This document shows, one piece after another, positions 16,829 through 24,879 of a DNA stretch of 64,000 nt. The translations under genes and the position numbers were made by a program. Position 1 is the first letter of the stretch; the number at the start of each line of letters is the position of its first letter. The DNA comes from Cyclobacteriaceae bacterium (lineage in GTDB: Bacteria; Bacteroidota; Bacteroidia; Cytophagales; Cyclobacteriaceae): positions 1 through 64,000 of the forward strand of contig JAOULS010000001.1 in NCBI GenBank assembly GCA_029881895.1. Direction: 5' to 3'. The notes under the pieces are model-generated. The model was given only the letters and a program-made list of their open reading frames with translations. It ran no database searches and had not been told where the DNA came from.

Positions 16829-17377
16829 TCACATCCTTGGTTTCCAAGAAATTTCGTTAGCATCAAGTTCCTTAGTCATCATACGAGAAAGCACGAATAA
16901 ATAGTCAGACAAACGATTAAGATATTTAACAACAATTTCAGGGACTTCTTCATGTTCGTGTAATGCGATCGTCAAGCGCTCAGCTCTTCGGCACACACAA
17001 CGGGCAATATGGCAAAATGAAATAGATTGATGTCCACCAGGAAGAACAAAGCTCCTCATTTCTGGCAATAACTCATTCATTTCATCAATTTCAGCTTCTA
17101 AGAAGATCACATCACTTTCTTCTAAGTTGGGGATTTTTACTTTTGTATTCCCTTGCTCAGTAGCGAGAATAGAGCCCAACGTAAATAACCTATCTTGTAT
17201 TTCTACAAGAATCGACATTTTATTTTCATTTACTTTCTGATCGCGAAGCAATCCGATATACGAATTGAGCTCATCTACTGTGCCATAAGCATTTATCCGA
17301 TCGTGTGCTTTTGACACTCGTTTTCCACCAAATAATGCGGTAGTTCCTTGATCTCCTGTTTTAGTATATATTTTCAA
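16829..17377 (-). CDS. PduO-type ATP:cob(I)alamin adenosyltransferase
   Basis: Makes adenosylcobalamin from cob(I)alamin and ATP. The ATP-binding N-terminus IYTKTGDQGTTALFGG, the segment VDELNSYIGLLR, and the cobalamin-side CRRAERLTIAL followed by YLNRLSDYLFVLSR are all present. The family normally begins a few residues before YTKTGD, so I use TTG 17377 (LKIYTKTGDQG), giving 182 residues; the frame stays open to an ATG at 17446 but those extra residues do not look like family sequence. It supplies the cofactor that MeaB guards. It stands alone with no riboswitch seen upstream. Confidence 0.93.
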   Translation of the reverse strand: MKIYTKTGDQGTTALFGGKRVSKAHDRINAYGTVDELNSYIGLLRDQKVNENKMSILVEIQDRLFTLGSILATEQGNTKVKIPNLEESDVIFLEAEIDEMNELLPEMRSFVLPGGHQSISFCHIARCVCRRAERLTIALHEHEEVPEIVVKYLNRLSDYLFVLSRMMTKELDANEISWKPRM

Positions 17378-17446
17378 AATGTTATGATTTAGTGTACAAT
17401 TAAGAAGAAAATTTGTGATTTTATGTGCGGTAATCTTGCATATCAC

Positions 17447-17751
17447 TACAGTAAAACTATAGCTAAATGAATATGAAGATTAATCGTTTTCAATCTTTAT
17501 GAAATCAAATCACCTCTACACTCAAAGATATTTAATATTTATTAAGCAACTTAACTTTCCTTCCTAATTTGACCTTATTTTGATTTGTTAAGCTCGTCAG
17601 GCAAATTTTATTTAACTAAACGACAATAAATGTTGACCAAATCATAAACAAAAAAAAGATCCCGCATTTCTGCGGGATCCGTTTCAAGAAATACACGTCA
17701 AAACCAACAGATGCATATCAAAACTTGAAACACAACAAAATCTTACTATCA
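17447..17751. other. Intergenic stretch upstream of the adenosyltransferase
   Basis: About 305 bases between two minus-strand genes. Apart from the terminator at 17658-17679 I see nothing defined: no cobalamin-riboswitch B12 box, no open frame of note and no consensus TAnnTTTG close to the adenosyltransferase start. Confidence 0.5.
17658..17679 (-). terminator. Intrinsic terminator of the HPt-like gene
   Basis: A perfect 9-bp stem gatcccgca/tgcgggatc with loop tttc, followed on the minus strand by a run of seven T (17657-17651). It ends transcription of the gene at 17752-18111. Confidence 0.88.
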
Positions 17752-18111
17752 CTATATTTTTGACAAATAATACTCTAAATCAATTACCAAGTAAGAAGCC
17801 ATTTGTACTACTTCCTTTATTAAATTATTCAGTTCATCTGAGTCTACTTTATTTTCGGACAATTCTTTTAGTCTATCTAGTACTTCTACTAATTGGCTAG
17901 AAGCAATATCATTAAATGCTGATTGAATAAAATTAATTGCATCAGTCATGCCCTCCCAATCTCTATTGATATAATAGCGTTTTAATGCTGGAGCCTTCTC
18001 ATGAGCAGTTAACAATAAACCAAGCATTACTTGCTCCATCATCTCTTTATTATCAGAAAATATGTTTTTTATTTTATCGTAATCAACAATTCTTACTTCA
18101 GCCTGCACCAT
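17752..18111 (-). CDS. HPt-like small protein lacking the phosphoacceptor histidine
   Basis: 119 residues, all helical by appearance. The sequence follows the histidine-phosphotransfer (HPt) pattern: YDKIKNIFSDNKEMMEQVM, KAPALKRYYINRDWEGMTDA, then AINFIQSAF where HPt proteins carry AHKLKSS. Asn60 falls at the histidine position, so phosphotransfer is unlikely; it may be a binding-only relative. The assignment rests on pattern, not on a search. It is a single-gene unit with a terminator on each side. No kinase or response regulator is nearby. Confidence 0.6.
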   Translation of the reverse strand: MVQAEVRIVDYDKIKNIFSDNKEMMEQVMLGLLLTAHEKAPALKRYYINRDWEGMTDAINFIQSAFNDIASSQLVEVLDRLKELSENKVDSDELNNLIKEVVQMASYLVIDLEYYLSKI

Positions 18112-18168
18112 TTTGTTTTGGTTATATTATTAATAACAACACTATTGCATCATCTATGCCAAAACAAA

Positions 18169-18198
18169 AAATGCCCTTATTTAGCAATAAAGGCATTT
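18169..18198 (-). terminator. Intrinsic terminator downstream of pruA
   Basis: Stem aaatgcc/ggcattt plus an inner ttatt/aataa (one mismatch between them, loop tagc), followed on the minus strand by TTTTTGTTTT. It is the second of two hairpins after pruA and the better terminator because of its T-run. Confidence 0.72.
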
Positions 18199-18201
18199 AA
18201 G

Positions 18202-18238
18202 ATAATTCAACTTTCTCATTTTGAGAAAGTTGAATTAT
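18202..18238. terminator. Long perfect hairpin after pruA
   Basis: Arms of 17 bases (core aattcaactttctca at 18204-18218 and tgagaaagttgaatt at 18222-18236) around a 3-base loop. There is no strong T-run on the minus side; on the plus side it is followed by attattttt. It may act with the terminator just beyond it or protect the pruA mRNA 3' end. Confidence 0.6.
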
Positions 18239-18299
18239 TTTTGAGAACTTTTCTCAAACTTTAATATATACAGCAACTTCAATTGAAGTCATCTGCTTT

Positions 18300-19931
18300 T
18301 TAGGCTTCATCCATAAAAGGATATCTATAGTCGGTAGGTGGCACAAACGTTTCTTTTATTGTTCGAGGTGATGTCCATCGAATTAAATTCAAAGGAGAAC
18401 CAGCTTTGTCATTCGTTCCCGACCCTCTTGCTCCTCCAAATGGTTGCTGCCCCACTACTGCGCCTGTAGGTTTATCATTAATATAAAAATTACCTGCTGC
18501 ATTCTCAAGTTTCTTCGTTGCTAAAGTTGCCGCATACCTGTCCTTAGAGAAAATAGCTCCTGTAAGTGCATATTCTGAAGTTCTATCAACTAGATCTAAC
18601 GTTTCCTCAAATTCATTTTCATCATATACATAAATCGTAATTATTGGTCCGAAAATTTCTTCGCACATGGTTTTAAACTTAGGATTGGTAGTTTTAACCA
18701 CAGTAGGTTCAATAAAATACCCTTTCGATTTATCATACCCTCCTCCTACTACAATTTCGGCATCATTTTGTGCTTTTACAAAATCAATATATCCTGCAAT
18801 TTTATCAAATGCTTTCTCATCTATTACTGCATTAATAAAATTAGTAAAATCTTCGGGGCTTCCCATTTTGAAAGATTCTACATCTGTTTTAACTTTTGCT
18901 ATTACTTCATCAGCAATATTAGTAGGTAGATAAACCCTAGAAGCTGCGGAACATTTTTGACCTTGAAATTCAAATGCTCCTCTAGAAATTCCTGTGGCTA
19001 CTTGAGCTACATTGGCTGATTTGTGAGCAACTATAAAATCTTTCCCTCCTGTCTCTCCTACAATACGAGGGTAACTTCTATAAGTAGCTATATTATCTCC
19101 TATTTCTTTCCACAAGTGTCTAAACACACCCGTTGAGCCTGTGAAATGTAACCCAGTAAAATCTTTATGTTTAAAAATTACATCCCCAGCATCTGGTCCA
19201 TGAACCGTTACCATGTTAATTACACCATCAGGAAGTCCCGCTTCTTTAAAAATTTCCATTATTACTTGGGCAGAATACACTTGCGTTTCTGCTGGCTTCC
19301 AAACGATAACATTCCCCATCAAAGCAGGTGCAGCACATAAATTAGCGGCTATAGAAGTGAAATTAAATGGAGTAAGTGCAAATACAAATCCCTCTAAAGG
19401 TCTATATTCCAATCTATTCCACATCCCTTCATTGGATTCGGGTTGTTGTTGGTAAATATCGTTCATGTATTGCACATTGAACTTCAAGAAATCAATCAAC
19501 TCACATGCTGCATCTACTTCGGCTTGAAATGCATTTTTTGATTGCCCCAACATGGTAGCTGCATTCATTTTGGCTCGAAAAGGTCCTGCTAACAAATCAG
19601 CTGCTTTTAAAAAAATAGCAGCTCTTTGTTCCCAAGGAAGGTTAGCCCAATCACTTTTTGCTGCTAAAGCGGCATCAATTGCTTGTTCAACATGATTCTT
19701 GGTTCCTTTATTATAATACCCCAAAATATGTTGGTGATCATGAGGAGAGGTCATTTTCTGCTTGTCATCAGTTCTCACTTCCTCACTTCCTATATACATA
19801 GGAACATCAATTTCTTTCGATTTCAACTCTTTATAGACTGCTTTTAGTTCTTCTCTTTCTTTGGTTCCTACACCATAACTTAATACGGGTTCGTTATCTG
19901 GAAGAGGTACATTATAAACTCCTTTAGGCAT
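18300..19931 (-). CDS. pruA: L-glutamate gamma-semialdehyde dehydrogenase (proline catabolism)
   Basis: 543 residues, the length of the stand-alone family. Oxidises glutamate semialdehyde (P5C) to glutamate with NAD+. The general-base glutamate is in VGETGGKDF, the catalytic cysteine in FQGQKCSAASR, and LTPFNFTSIAANL and HFTGSTGVFRHLW are coenzyme-site segments. The C-terminus (GGARGSGTNDKAGSP) is typical. No proline dehydrogenase gene is beside it. Transcribed alone, with its own -7 box and two hairpins after it. Confidence 0.96.
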   Translation of the reverse strand: MPKGVYNVPLPDNEPVLSYGVGTKEREELKAVYKELKSKEIDVPMYIGSEEVRTDDKQKMTSPHDHQHILGYYNKGTKNHVEQAIDAALAAKSDWANLPWEQRAAIFLKAADLLAGPFRAKMNAATMLGQSKNAFQAEVDAACELIDFLKFNVQYMNDIYQQQPESNEGMWNRLEYRPLEGFVFALTPFNFTSIAANLCAAPALMGNVIVWKPAETQVYSAQVIMEIFKEAGLPDGVINMVTVHGPDAGDVIFKHKDFTGLHFTGSTGVFRHLWKEIGDNIATYRSYPRIVGETGGKDFIVAHKSANVAQVATGISRGAFEFQGQKCSAASRVYLPTNIADEVIAKVKTDVESFKMGSPEDFTNFINAVIDEKAFDKIAGYIDFVKAQNDAEIVVGGGYDKSKGYFIEPTVVKTTNPKFKTMCEEIFGPIITIYVYDENEFEETLDLVDRTSEYALTGAIFSKDRYAATLATKKLENAAGNFYINDKPTGAVVGQQPFGGARGSGTNDKAGSPLNLIRWTSPRTIKETFVPPTDYRYPFMDEA

Positions 19932-19966
19932 AATTTTATCTTTTAATTTAGTATTGTTTGTGGTTG

Positions 19967-19974
19967 CAAAGGTA
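19967..19974 (-). promoter_or_regulatory. Promoter -7 box of pruA
   Basis: TACCTTTG on the minus strand, an exact TAnnTTTG, 36 bases upstream of the pruA ATG. No clear TTG lies at the -33 spacing. Confidence 0.5.
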
Positions 19975-20053
19975 ATGATTACTTAGAGAACTTTAGTGCA
20001 TGAAGTTGTTGAAAAATAGTTTCATATTACTAATGAAATTTTCCATAAATAAA

Positions 20054-20743
20054 TTACAAAACATCCATTAATTCACTTAACTTCTTTATTTCAAACTTAG
20101 CTTTATGGGGCTTAGCATAACCCGAAGGGTTAAAATAAACACTGTCCATACCAACATTATTTGCACCAGCGATGTCGGTTTTCAAATTATCGCCAATCAT
20201 AATGGCTTCCCTATTTTCACTGTTTGTGGCACTAAATGCGTACTCAAAAAATTCTTTAGAGGGTTTTTTATGTCCAATAGACTCAGAAGTAATCACTTTA
20301 TCAAAATATTTTTTTATTCCTGCATTGTTCAGTTTTATTTCTTGAACATCGTCAAATCCATTGGTTAAAATATGTAGTTCATATTTATCTTTTAAATACG
20401 TTAGTACTTCAATTGTATCAGGCATTAAATGTGTTCTTCGAGGGCATTCAAACAGATAAAATTCGGAGATATGTTGCGCAAGAGGCAGGTCATAAACATC
20501 AGATTGTTCTAAAATTTTAACAAATCGATCTTTCCTTATCACTTCTTTCTCTATTTTTCCTCTATTGTATTCGTCCCAAAGGGCATCATTCACTTTGGTG
20601 AAATTTTTCAAAAACAATTCCAATCCTACAGCATCACTTGAAACGTGTTTGTGGTATATCTCCGACAATACTTCTATTGAATTAGTATCATAATCCCACA
20701 AAGTGTGATCAAGATCAAAAAAAAGCACTTTATATTTTACCAT
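20054..20743 (-). CDS. yjjG: YjjG-family noncanonical pyrimidine nucleotidase (HAD hydrolase)
   Basis: 229 residues. HAD motif I is FFDLDHTLWDYD with the nucleophile and acid/base aspartates, motif II is HILTNGFDDVQ, motif III includes GHKKPSKEFFEYA, and motif IV is MIGDNLKTDIAGA. YjjG-type enzymes dephosphorylate nonstandard pyrimidine nucleotides as house-cleaning. Its start overlaps the ArsR-type regulator gene by 7 bases, so the two are translationally coupled. The pairing suggests regulation of this operon but not of what. Confidence 0.9.
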   Translation of the reverse strand: MVKYKVLFFDLDHTLWDYDTNSIEVLSEIYHKHVSSDAVGLELFLKNFTKVNDALWDEYNRGKIEKEVIRKDRFVKILEQSDVYDLPLAQHISEFYLFECPRRTHLMPDTIEVLTYLKDKYELHILTNGFDDVQEIKLNNAGIKKYFDKVITSESIGHKKPSKEFFEYAFSATNSENREAIMIGDNLKTDIAGANNVGMDSVYFNPSGYAKPHKAKFEIKKLSELMDVL

Positions 20744-21114
20744 GTTTTTTGTTCTAATTTGTTTACTGACAACTCTCTATTCGAAAACAATGTATTATAC
20801 GTCTCTATGTCCAAAAGCAATAATTGATCCTTATCAAAAAAAGAGAAAATCTGCTTTATAATATCTCTCAATTCATCTTTTATAAAGTAAAATACCCACT
20901 GATCCTGTTTTCTGACATTAAGAATGCCTGAATTTTTCAAATACGTGATATGTCGAGACGTTTTCGTTTGGGTAAAATCGAGAATATGTTCTAAATCAGA
21001 GATACACATTTCATTTTTTTTATATATCAAATAAAGTATCCTTATTCTTGATTCATCTGAAAGAGATTTAAATACCTGTGTGCCTACAGGAAGGCTGAAT
21101 TTTTTTAACCGCAT
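20737..21114 (-). CDS. ArsR-family winged-helix transcriptional regulator
   Basis: 125 residues. The winged HTH reads LSDESRIRILYLIYKKNEM, CISDLEHILDFTQTKTSRH (recognition helix) and LKNSGILNVRKQDQWVFYFI (wing). The metal-binding ELCVCDL motif of ArsR/SmtB sensors is absent; only one cysteine lies at that helix, so metal sensing is doubtful. It is the first gene of an operon with yjjG and divergent from a secreted-protein gene; the repeats between them may be its operator. Confidence 0.9.
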   Translation of the reverse strand: MRLKKFSLPVGTQVFKSLSDESRIRILYLIYKKNEMCISDLEHILDFTQTKTSRHITYLKNSGILNVRKQDQWVFYFIKDELRDIIKQIFSFFDKDQLLLLDIETYNTLFSNRELSVNKLEQKTW

Positions 21115-21141
21115 ACCACCATTTTTATTAAATTAAAACTA

Positions 21142-21180
21142 AACAACTAATATTAAGTAAACTAATGTTGTTAATATTAA
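21142..21180. promoter_or_regulatory. Candidate operator in the divergent ArsR/secreted-protein region
   Basis: Inverted arms aacaac (21142-21147) and gttgtt (21167-21172), and a direct repeat taatatta (21148-21155 and 21172-21179) 24 bases apart. ArsR-family sites are often imperfect AT-rich palindromes with ACAA/TTGT ends. Suggestive only, as the background is AT-rich. Confidence 0.35.
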
Positions 21181-21187
21181 ACGCTAA

Positions 21188-21874
21188 TTGATAAATTTGA
21201 GATTATTATTAAAAAAAGATTCATTGAACAAAGTTAAGATAAAGTACTCAATCCTGTTTACTATCGTTTTAATAACTAGTACTACAGCCAATAAAGTTTT
21301 TGGGCAAGGCCGAAAACATATTGTTCAACTATCAGGAATAATTGTTGGTGATAACAACACAAATGGTTTACCAGGCGTTCATATTTATGCGCCAAAAGCA
21401 GGAAGAGGTACTACTACCAATTATTTAGGGTATTTTTCAATGCCAGTTCTAGCAAATGACAGTATCGTTATTAGCTCTGTAGGGTATCAAAAACAAAGTT
21501 ACATTGTGCCTGACGACCCCAATTTGGGAGATAATATCACCTTGTTAGTAGAATTAGTAACTGACATCACCTATTTGGATGAAGTGAATATCGTGCCATT
21601 TCCAACAGAAGAGTTATTTAAGGAAGCCATTATTGCACTAAATTTACCTATTGATACGGATAAATATACCAATGAGCAATTGAGTGGAGAGTTATTAGCC
21701 TATATGGCCAGTATAACACCAATGGATGGAAATCAGAATCATTGGAATTTTTTAAACCAACAAATTTATCAACAGCAAAACAAATACATGGTGCCTACCA
21801 ACCCATTTCTCAATCCGTTCAATTGGGCTAATTTTATCCAAGCAATAAAACGAGGGGATTTTAAGAAAAAATAA
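21188..21874 (+). CDS. Secreted protein with a carboxypeptidase-like regulatory domain
   Basis: 228 residues with a signal peptide (IKYSILFTIVLITSTTA, then NKVFGQ). Residues about 50-130 form a CarboxypepD_reg-like beta sandwich: QLSGIIVGDNN, LPGVHIYAPKAGRGTTTNYL, GYFSMPV and DSIVISSVGYQKQSY. The remainder is unassigned. There is no ATG before the signal peptide; TTG codons at 21188, 21197 and 21224 are all possible starts. Bacteroidota use this domain in TonB-dependent receptors and surface proteins; no TonB receptor is here. Confidence 0.75.
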   Translation: MINLRLLLKKDSLNKVKIKYSILFTIVLITSTTANKVFGQGRKHIVQLSGIIVGDNNTNGLPGVHIYAPKAGRGTTTNYLGYFSMPVLANDSIVISSVGYQKQSYIVPDDPNLGDNITLLVELVTDITYLDEVNIVPFPTEELFKEAIIALNLPIDTDKYTNEQLSGELLAYMASITPMDGNQNHWNFLNQQIYQQQNKYMVPTNPFLNPFNWANFIQAIKRGDFKKK

Positions 21875-22020
21875 GCGTACCTCATAGAAATAGAGCATTA
21901 TTCGATGTATTGGCTTTAACATTAACAGAAAATCTGTTTTTATAAACCATGTTTTATAAAAAGACTCGTTAATTTTACAATATCGACAAAAACACAAATC
22001 AAGAAACCAGAGTACTCCAA

Positions 22021-24621
22021 TTGCGTTTTAAAAAAAACATATTCTATGCTTTCATATTGGTGTTAGCACTTAACACGCTACTATTACGTACAGCCTATTG
22101 CCAAGAAGCTACTAAAGCGATTAAACTTATTCAAAAAGAGAAAGTTGAAAGTGCCGAGAAATATTTGGGAAAGCTTTTTGAAAAAGATAGCATTAATCCT
22201 GAGTATTTTTTTTCCTATTCAATAATCTATTTAATCGACACGCTACCTAAATACAATGTCGAACTTTCCTATCAATACATTACTACTGCCATTCAATTAT
22301 ACAATGAGGTTGAGGACATAAAATTATTACAGAAATTTGCTAAAGAGGGCGTTGATAGTACATTAATGGTCTATCAAAAGTCACGCATAGAAGCAGCTGC
22401 TTTTGAAGAGGTGAGAATAATAAACACGGAAGACAGGTATAACTATTTTTTAAAAGTATATCGGGAAAACGAATGGTCGGACACGGTGGTTGTTCTCAGA
22501 AACAAAGTAGCCTTTCAGTCTGCACTAAAAGAAAATACGTACAGTAGCTATCGAAAGTTCATGGAAACCTATCCCAAGGCATCTGAAATAGAAGAAGCAC
22601 GAACCCGATTCGAGCGATTATATTTTGATGAGAACACAAAAGACAAAAAACTTTCGAGTTATGTGAATTTTCTGAAGAAACACCCTGAAACACCTTATAG
22701 AGAGTTTGCCGAAAAACAAATTCTAAAATTATCCACCCTTTCTGGGTCATTCGAAAATTTTCTGCAATTCATTACTGACTACCCTAAAAGCAAATGGGTG
22801 AAAACTGCTTCAGACTATGTTTTTCATCTTAACCGACAAAACCTTCCTCAAAATTTGTTGTCCGACTCTCTTAACAATATTATTGAGGTAGACCAAAAAC
22901 TTTTTTTTCCAATTTATAAGTTTGGATTATATGGATTTATCACAGAAAAAGGGGTAGAAGTTATCCCGCCAAAATTCACTCACATTGCGAGTGAATACAC
23001 CTGTAAAGCTACAGGGAAAGACTTTTTACTTGTAAGTGCTCACGGAGAAAAAATCATCATCAATACCTTAGGAACTACCCTTTGGAAAGGTGATTACGAA
23101 CAGGTGATTGATCTTGGCAACGGTATACTATGGATAAAACACAAAGACACTTCTACTGTACTACATAAATCAGGTGTGACCATTATTGATGGTCATTTGC
23201 AGGATGTTAAATTGATAAACAACCAACTATTAGCAGTTCAGCAAAACAAAAAATGGGGCTTATACTCATTACTGGGACATACCATTTTTGAACCTCAATT
23301 TCAAGGAATTGAAGGCATGTATCAATATGTAATTCTGACAAAAAAAGACAATCATGCGGTTACCACCATTGAACAAATTGCTCAAACATCAAGAAATCCA
23401 CTTAGATTAAACTACATCTATACTGATTTCGAAATGTTGAAATCCAATAATTTGTACGTAGAAAGCAGTAATATCGCAAACATTCTAAATTCAAAATTAG
23501 CACCGATGTTGCCTTTGACTACTCAAGAAATTACTTTTATCCCGAGTGGGATAATCGTAAAAAAAGACAACTCAAACATGCTCTATTCGTATGATTTTCA
23601 ACTCATCACTGAAAACCAATTCTTTAATTATGTTTATAACAAGGATAATCTTTTCATAAATAAAAATGAGCATTGGCAAAAAATAGATGAAGAAGCTGTA
23701 TACGATACTGCAATAATTTTATCCGACCATATCAGCTTAGGACTAAGGCATGATACAATAACTTTTTTTCTTCAACAAAATCGATTGTTAAAATCAGCAG
23801 AAGAAGTATTTCGGATTATTCGTGATCATGGCTATCATGAGGAAAAAGAATCATTTTTAGTATTTACAGAAAACAACCTTGTAGAAGTGTACAATCTTCT
23901 TGGACTAGAAATTTTTAAGGGCAAACTAGAGAAAATAAATGCCTTAGGCCCAAACTTAATTGTAATACAACAACATGGGAAAAAAGGAGTAATCGATGCA
24001 CATGGCAACACAATAGTTCCCTTAAAGATGGATGCCATTGCCAATTACAATAACGGCTCATTTTCTATTCTTTCCAACTCAACATTTGGAAGGTATAATA
24101 AGGACAGCACCTATATTTCTCCTGAATACGACAGAGCGCTGAAACCATACAATGATACGTTATTAATAGCCTATAAAGATAATGGGTACGGATTAATACA
24201 TACAAACAATGAACCCATTACCCATTTTGAATTTGAAGAAATTCGCTATTGGAATGACACTTCGGCTCTTGTAAAGCAAAATTATGAATGGAAAATTTAC
24301 GATTTTACAGCACAAGAAGCGCTAATTGAAAACATTAAACACATTGAAGATTTATCCAATACATCAGATGAAATTATAATGAAGCTGCTTATTGATAATA
24401 ATTATGGAGTATATAGTAACACAAGAGGTATTATAGTGCCTTCATCATTCAGTGATATTATCGATATTGGTTCTAATGAGACTCCTCTATATTTAGCCGA
24501 ACGAAATATAGAAGAAGCAAATTTTTATGTAACCATCTATTATAATAATCGTGGAGAAATTATATACAAACAAGCTTACGAAGGCTTTGATTATCAAAAA
24601 GTATACTGCGATAGTAAGTAA
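22021..24621 (+). CDS. Secreted TPR-like plus WG-repeat protein
   Basis: 866 residues starting at TTG 22021 (RFKKNIFYAFILVLALNTLL, then a signal-peptide end near AYCQEA); no in-frame ATG precedes it. Residues about 30-280 are helical TPR-like repeats with tripartite spacing (YSSYRKFMETYPKA, LSSYVNFLKKHPETPYREFA, FENFLQFITDYPKSKW). From about 300 to the end are degenerate WG repeats (KFGLYGFITEKGVEVIPPKF, KKWGLYSLLGHTIFEPQF, KKGVIDAHGNTIVPLKMDAI, NYGVYSNTRGIIVPSSF). It is the second WG protein in the window, but with a different N-terminus. Function unknown. Confidence 0.8.
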   Translation: MRFKKNIFYAFILVLALNTLLLRTAYCQEATKAIKLIQKEKVESAEKYLGKLFEKDSINPEYFFSYSIIYLIDTLPKYNVELSYQYITTAIQLYNEVEDIKLLQKFAKEGVDSTLMVYQKSRIEAAAFEEVRIINTEDRYNYFLKVYRENEWSDTVVVLRNKVAFQSALKENTYSSYRKFMETYPKASEIEEARTRFERLYFDENTKDKKLSSYVNFLKKHPETPYREFAEKQILKLSTLSGSFENFLQFITDYPKSKWVKTASDYVFHLNRQNLPQNLLSDSLNNIIEVDQKLFFPIYKFGLYGFITEKGVEVIPPKFTHIASEYTCKATGKDFLLVSAHGEKIIINTLGTTLWKGDYEQVIDLGNGILWIKHKDTSTVLHKSGVTIIDGHLQDVKLINNQLLAVQQNKKWGLYSLLGHTIFEPQFQGIEGMYQYVILTKKDNHAVTTIEQIAQTSRNPLRLNYIYTDFEMLKSNNLYVESSNIANILNSKLAPMLPLTTQEITFIPSGIIVKKDNSNMLYSYDFQLITENQFFNYVYNKDNLFINKNEHWQKIDEEAVYDTAIILSDHISLGLRHDTITFFLQQNRLLKSAEEVFRIIRDHGYHEEKESFLVFTENNLVEVYNLLGLEIFKGKLEKINALGPNLIVIQQHGKKGVIDAHGNTIVPLKMDAIANYNNGSFSILSNSTFGRYNKDSTYISPEYDRALKPYNDTLLIAYKDNGYGLIHTNNEPITHFEFEEIRYWNDTSALVKQNYEWKIYDFTAQEALIENIKHIEDLSNTSDEIIMKLLIDNNYGVYSNTRGIIVPSSFSDIIDIGSNETPLYLAERNIEEANFYVTIYYNNRGEIIYKQAYEGFDYQKVYCDSK

Positions 24622-24879
24622 TGCACTATGGCTCTTTCACAACACACGGTTCTGTTTTTCCATACACTCATACACTTGTTTTATAGATGAATATACTAAT
24701 AAAACATCATCCTATTATTGATATTACACCTGCTATGTTATCACTGCTAAACATCAAGTTTTCAATCGGTTGTGCTGGTAATCTCCTGTACATATTTTTT
24801 TAATTAAAAAGGGTTTTTTAATTCTTCTTTTTTAGGAGGGTTAAATTTCTTATACTTAACATCGAATTACAAACAAATA

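Noticed and set aside
17447-17657. Possible cobalamin riboswitch upstream of the adenosyltransferase gene
   Set aside because: Searched by eye for the B12 box and for paired arms and found neither.
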